Below, piece by piece: positions 61,361 to 64,000 of a stretch of 64,000 bases of DNA. Every line of letters starts with the position of its first letter. Position 1 is the first letter of the stretch. Made by a program: the position numbers and the translations under genes. This DNA comes from Lutibacter sp. HS1-25. GTDB lineage: Bacteria; Bacteroidota; Bacteroidia; Flavobacteriales; Flavobacteriaceae. The notes beneath the pieces are model-generated. The model was given only the letters and a program-made list of their open reading frames with translations. It was not told the origin of the DNA and made no database searches. Location of the stretch: assembly GCF_004121075.1 (NCBI RefSeq), contig NZ_RHLN01000157.1, positions 1 to 64,000 of the forward strand, written 5' to 3'.

Positions 61361-63472
61361 ATGATTTTGAAAAGATTTAAATTTTTACTGCCAGTACTTT
61401 TTATTGCAAGCTTGTTTTTAAGTTTTCAATCAGTAGCTGATAACAATCCAAAAGACAAGGTCTTATTAACTATTTTAAGATATGTTTTAACCGAAGGACA
61501 TTATCATCCTACAGAATTTAACGATGCTTTTTCTGAAAGTGTTTACAATTCTTTTATTGAAAATTTAGATCCTTCTAAACGCTATTTTATTCAAGCTGAT
61601 ATTGATGAATTTTCAAAATATAAATTGTTGATTGATGATCAGATTAAGAATGAAGATTTAACTTTTTTCTATTTGGTTTACAATAGATTTAAAGAGCGTG
61701 CAAATGAAACGAAAGTTTTTTATAAGGAAATTTTAGCCAATCCTTTTGATTTTAATATTGATGAAAGTTTTGATATGGATTATGAAAAATCACCATATGC
61801 ATCAGACAAAGGTCAATTAATTGAATTTTGGCGCAAGCAAATAAAAATAAGTACACTTGCTATATTTTATGATAAAATGAAAGAGGAAGAAACTAAGTTT
61901 GAGAAAGATTCTACCTATCAAATTCAACCAATGGCAGTGTTGGAAAAAGATTCAAGAGATGCTGTTTCTAAAAATATGACAGAATTTTATGAGCGATTTG
62001 ATGAGCTAACTTATGCTGATTGGTTTACAACTTATATAAATTGCATTACAGAGCAGTTCGATCCACATACTTCTTATTTTGACCCATCTATTAAAAAGAA
62101 ATTCGACCAGTCAATGTCTGGTAAATTGGAGGGTATTGGAGCAAGACTTCAAAAGCAAAATGAATATACCAAAGTTATTGAATTGATTTCTGGTGGTCCG
62201 GCTTGGAAACAAGGTGATTTGGAAGTAGGAGATTTAATTGTAAAAGTAGCCCAGGAAAACGGTGAACCATTAGATATTGTTGGAATGCGTTTAGATGATG
62301 CTATTGAATTTATAAAAGGTCCAAAAGGAAGTAATGTAATTTTAACCGTTAAAAAAATTGATGGAACAACTCAAATAATTACAATAACTAGAGATATTGT
62401 AGAATTGGAAGAAACCTTTGTTAAGTCAAGTGTTGTTAAAAAAGACGGAAGAACTTTTGGTGTAATTGATTTGCCTAAATTTTATATAGATTTTGATGAA
62501 ACCAATTTTAGAAATTCAACAACAGATATGGTTCAAGAAATTGAACGTTTAAAAAAGGAAAATGTAGAAGGATTGGTGTTAGATTTAAGAAATAATGGAG
62601 GAGGTTCTTTACAAACAGCTATAGAAATTTCTGGATTATTTATCAATAAAGGGCCTGTTGTACAGGTAAAGTACCGTGGTGTAAAACCTGAAGTTAAAAG
62701 TGATATAGATCCAAAAATTCAGTGGGATGGTCCTTTGGTAGTTTTGGTGAATGAGTTATCAGCATCTGCATCAGAAATTTTTGCTGCAGCTATGCAAGAT
62801 TATAAAAGAGCCGTAATTATTGGAGGTAAACAAACCTATGGAAAAGGAACTGTGCAAAGTGTAATTGACCTAAACCAGTATCATAATTTAAATGAAGATA
62901 TTGGAGCCTTGAAATTAACAATTCAAAAATTTTATAGAATTAATGGAAGTTCTAATCAATTAGAAGGTGTACATTCAGATATTATTTTACCAGACAGGTA
63001 TACTTATTTAGAAATTGGTGAACGTGATGAAAAAAATGCATTGAAATTTGATAAAGTAGCTCCAGCAGATTACACTGTTTGGAATAATTACGAAAATTTT
63101 GATGCTGTAATTAACAGTAGCAAAAAGCGTATTGCTTTAAACACTACTTTTAATTTAATTGATGAAAACGCAAAATGGCTAAAAAATGCGCAAGATGATA
63201 CTTTAATTTATTTAAACTATGATGCTTATAAAAAAGATATTGAAAGTCACGAAGAATTGGCATCAAAATTTAAAGCTATTAAAGATTACACAACCAATTT
63301 AACATTTACATCTCCTATATACGAGCAAACTTTGGTTTTAAACGATACAAGTTTAGCCGAAAAGCGTGAAGCTTGGCATAAAAACTTAAAAAAAGATATA
63401 TATATTGAAGAGGCTTTAAATGTGTTAGACGAATTAACTATTAAGCCAAGCTATCATTTAGTTAAAAATTAA
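61361..63472 (+). CDS. prc: S41 carboxy-terminal processing protease (Prc/Tsp type)
   Basis: 703 residues. N-terminal signal/anchor (FKFLLPVLFIASLFLSF), an N-terminal domain with WFTTYINCITEQFDPHTSYF, a PDZ domain (~230-330, MSGKLEGIGARLQ...GGPAWKQGDLEVGDLI) and the protease with Ser469 in ELSASASEIF and Lys495 in TYGKGTVQ. It degrades or trims periplasmic proteins from the C-terminus. The DUF3340-like C-terminus matches the large Tsp form rather than CtpA. Confidence 0.93.
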   Translation: MILKRFKFLLPVLFIASLFLSFQSVADNNPKDKVLLTILRYVLTEGHYHPTEFNDAFSESVYNSFIENLDPSKRYFIQADIDEFSKYKLLIDDQIKNEDLTFFYLVYNRFKERANETKVFYKEILANPFDFNIDESFDMDYEKSPYASDKGQLIEFWRKQIKISTLAIFYDKMKEEETKFEKDSTYQIQPMAVLEKDSRDAVSKNMTEFYERFDELTYADWFTTYINCITEQFDPHTSYFDPSIKKKFDQSMSGKLEGIGARLQKQNEYTKVIELISGGPAWKQGDLEVGDLIVKVAQENGEPLDIVGMRLDDAIEFIKGPKGSNVILTVKKIDGTTQIITITRDIVELEETFVKSSVVKKDGRTFGVIDLPKFYIDFDETNFRNSTTDMVQEIERLKKENVEGLVLDLRNNGGGSLQTAIEISGLFINKGPVVQVKYRGVKPEVKSDIDPKIQWDGPLVVLVNELSASASEIFAAAMQDYKRAVIIGGKQTYGKGTVQSVIDLNQYHNLNEDIGALKLTIQKFYRINGSSNQLEGVHSDIILPDRYTYLEIGERDEKNALKFDKVAPADYTVWNNYENFDAVINSSKKRIALNTTFNLIDENAKWLKNAQDDTLIYLNYDAYKKDIESHEELASKFKAIKDYTTNLTFTSPIYEQTLVLNDTSLAEKREAWHKNLKKDIYIEEALNVLDELTIKPSYHLVKN

Positions 63473-63511
63473 TGGTTTAAAATTGTAACTTTACCTTCTA
63501 AAGTTCAACTA

Positions 63512-64000
63512 TTGAAAACAACACATAATTCTTTATCAAGTTTAGCACTCCAGAAGTTTAAAAAAAATACTACTGGAGTGCTTAGTTTTTGGTTTGTAAT
63601 GGTTTGTGGTTTTATAGCGGTTTTTGCATATATATTAGCACCTGATAATAGTAGTAACGCCAATCAAATGCATTTAGAAATTCATTCTAAAAAACCAGGA
63701 TTTGAAGTTTTAATGCTCACACTTCCCAATGAAATAAAAGCGGAACAATCTTTTTTTAATAAAACTATTTTTGGCGATAAAAACGCACAAACCGAAATTC
63801 CTATTGCAGATTATTCAATTTCAGCATCAGAATTAATCATACACACCTATACAGAAAATACAGCTATTAGTTTAACCAAATCGTATCCATTAACCTTATT
63901 TAAAGGTAGAGATATTTCAAATTACATTGCCTTAAAAAAGTATTATTTAGGTACCGATAAATACGGAAGGGATTTATTAAGTAGAATGCTTATTGGAACT
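63512..64000 (+). CDS. OppC/DppC-like ABC transporter permease, truncated by the window edge
   Basis: Only the first 163 codons are in view. TTG start at 63512 gives MKTTHNSLSSLALQKF, then a membrane helix (VLSFWFVMVCGFIAVFAYIL), a periplasmic stretch, and YLGTDKYGRDLLSRMLIGT at the edge, the hallmark of oligopeptide/dipeptide permease C subunits. The periplasmic stretch between helix 1 and this motif is about 100 residues, longer than in E. coli. It likely moves peptides across the inner membrane; the cognate genes lie beyond the window. Confidence 0.85.
   Translation, partial: MKTTHNSLSSLALQKFKKNTTGVLSFWFVMVCGFIAVFAYILAPDNSSNANQMHLEIHSKKPGFEVLMLTLPNEIKAEQSFFNKTIFGDKNAQTEIPIADYSISASELIIHTYTENTAISLTKSYPLTLFKGRDISNYIALKKYYLGTDKYGRDLLSRMLIGT

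Overview
The window is AT-rich bacterial DNA that looks like a member of the Flavobacteriaceae (Bacteroidetes). The grounds are TAnnTTTG-type -7 promoter elements, a CarboxypepD_reg-containing TonB receptor, a GYDIA-type GHMP kinase beside class II HMG-CoA reductase, a bacterial geranylgeranylglyceryl phosphate synthase, and interspersed intergenic hairpin repeats familiar from this family. Genus is not claimed. There are no rRNAs, tRNAs, CRISPR arrays or recognisable insertion sequences.

Left edge (1-1.1 kb): kduI and the start of kduD (uronate catabolism), with a 170-bp tandem duplication across the kduI/kduD junction and a LacI-type operator at the promoter. From 18.9 down to 1.4 kb, on the minus strand, runs an uninterrupted exopolysaccharide locus: Ugd and UDP-xylose synthase for precursors; an HPt protein, a lone receiver and a receiver-fused priming sugar transferase; a half-length TolC-like protein and a Wzc-like protein with eroded kinase motifs; Wzx and Wzy; a phosphoribosyltransferase-HAD fusion; four glycosyltransferases; and a membrane-anchored beta-propeller.

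Divergent from it (19.2-26.3 kb) is a signalling block: a sigma-54-type (NtrC-like) response regulator, then FIST (NosP-like), H-NOX, an HNOBA-multiPAS hybrid histidine kinase and a second HPt, closed by a strong terminator. This is the most striking system in the window. Two different kinds of nitric-oxide-sensor-like protein are wired to one hybrid kinase and an HPt, next to an EPS operon that carries its own HPt, receiver and receiver-fused priming transferase. A nitric-oxide-to-exopolysaccharide phosphorelay is a reasonable inference but is not proven by sequence.

26.4-35.8 kb is mostly housekeeping: universal stress protein, AhcY, then an overlapping operon of phosphopantetheinyl transferase, GGGP synthase, PnuC, NadR-like kinase and ArfB, followed by a TPP riboswitch in front of a TonB-dependent receptor, an ABM-fold protein and HemW. 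35.9-37.9 kb is a convergent Eco47II-like restriction-modification pair whose methyltransferase carries an N-terminal HTH. 38-44 kb mixes MmcQ/YjbR, an AraC regulator, a ketoglutarate-semialdehyde-type dehydrogenase, an S28 peptidase lipoprotein and PhnA, separated by several intergenic repeat elements. 43.7-47.2 kb holds an HI0933-type flavoprotein and mevalonate-pathway genes. 47.4-54.7 kb is dipeptidyl peptidase IV plus three POT peptide transporters. The right end has ComEC, a secreted DUF302-like protein, DUF502, LpxB, a small membrane protein, SurE, a small secreted protein, an S41 protease and the start of an OppC-like permease.
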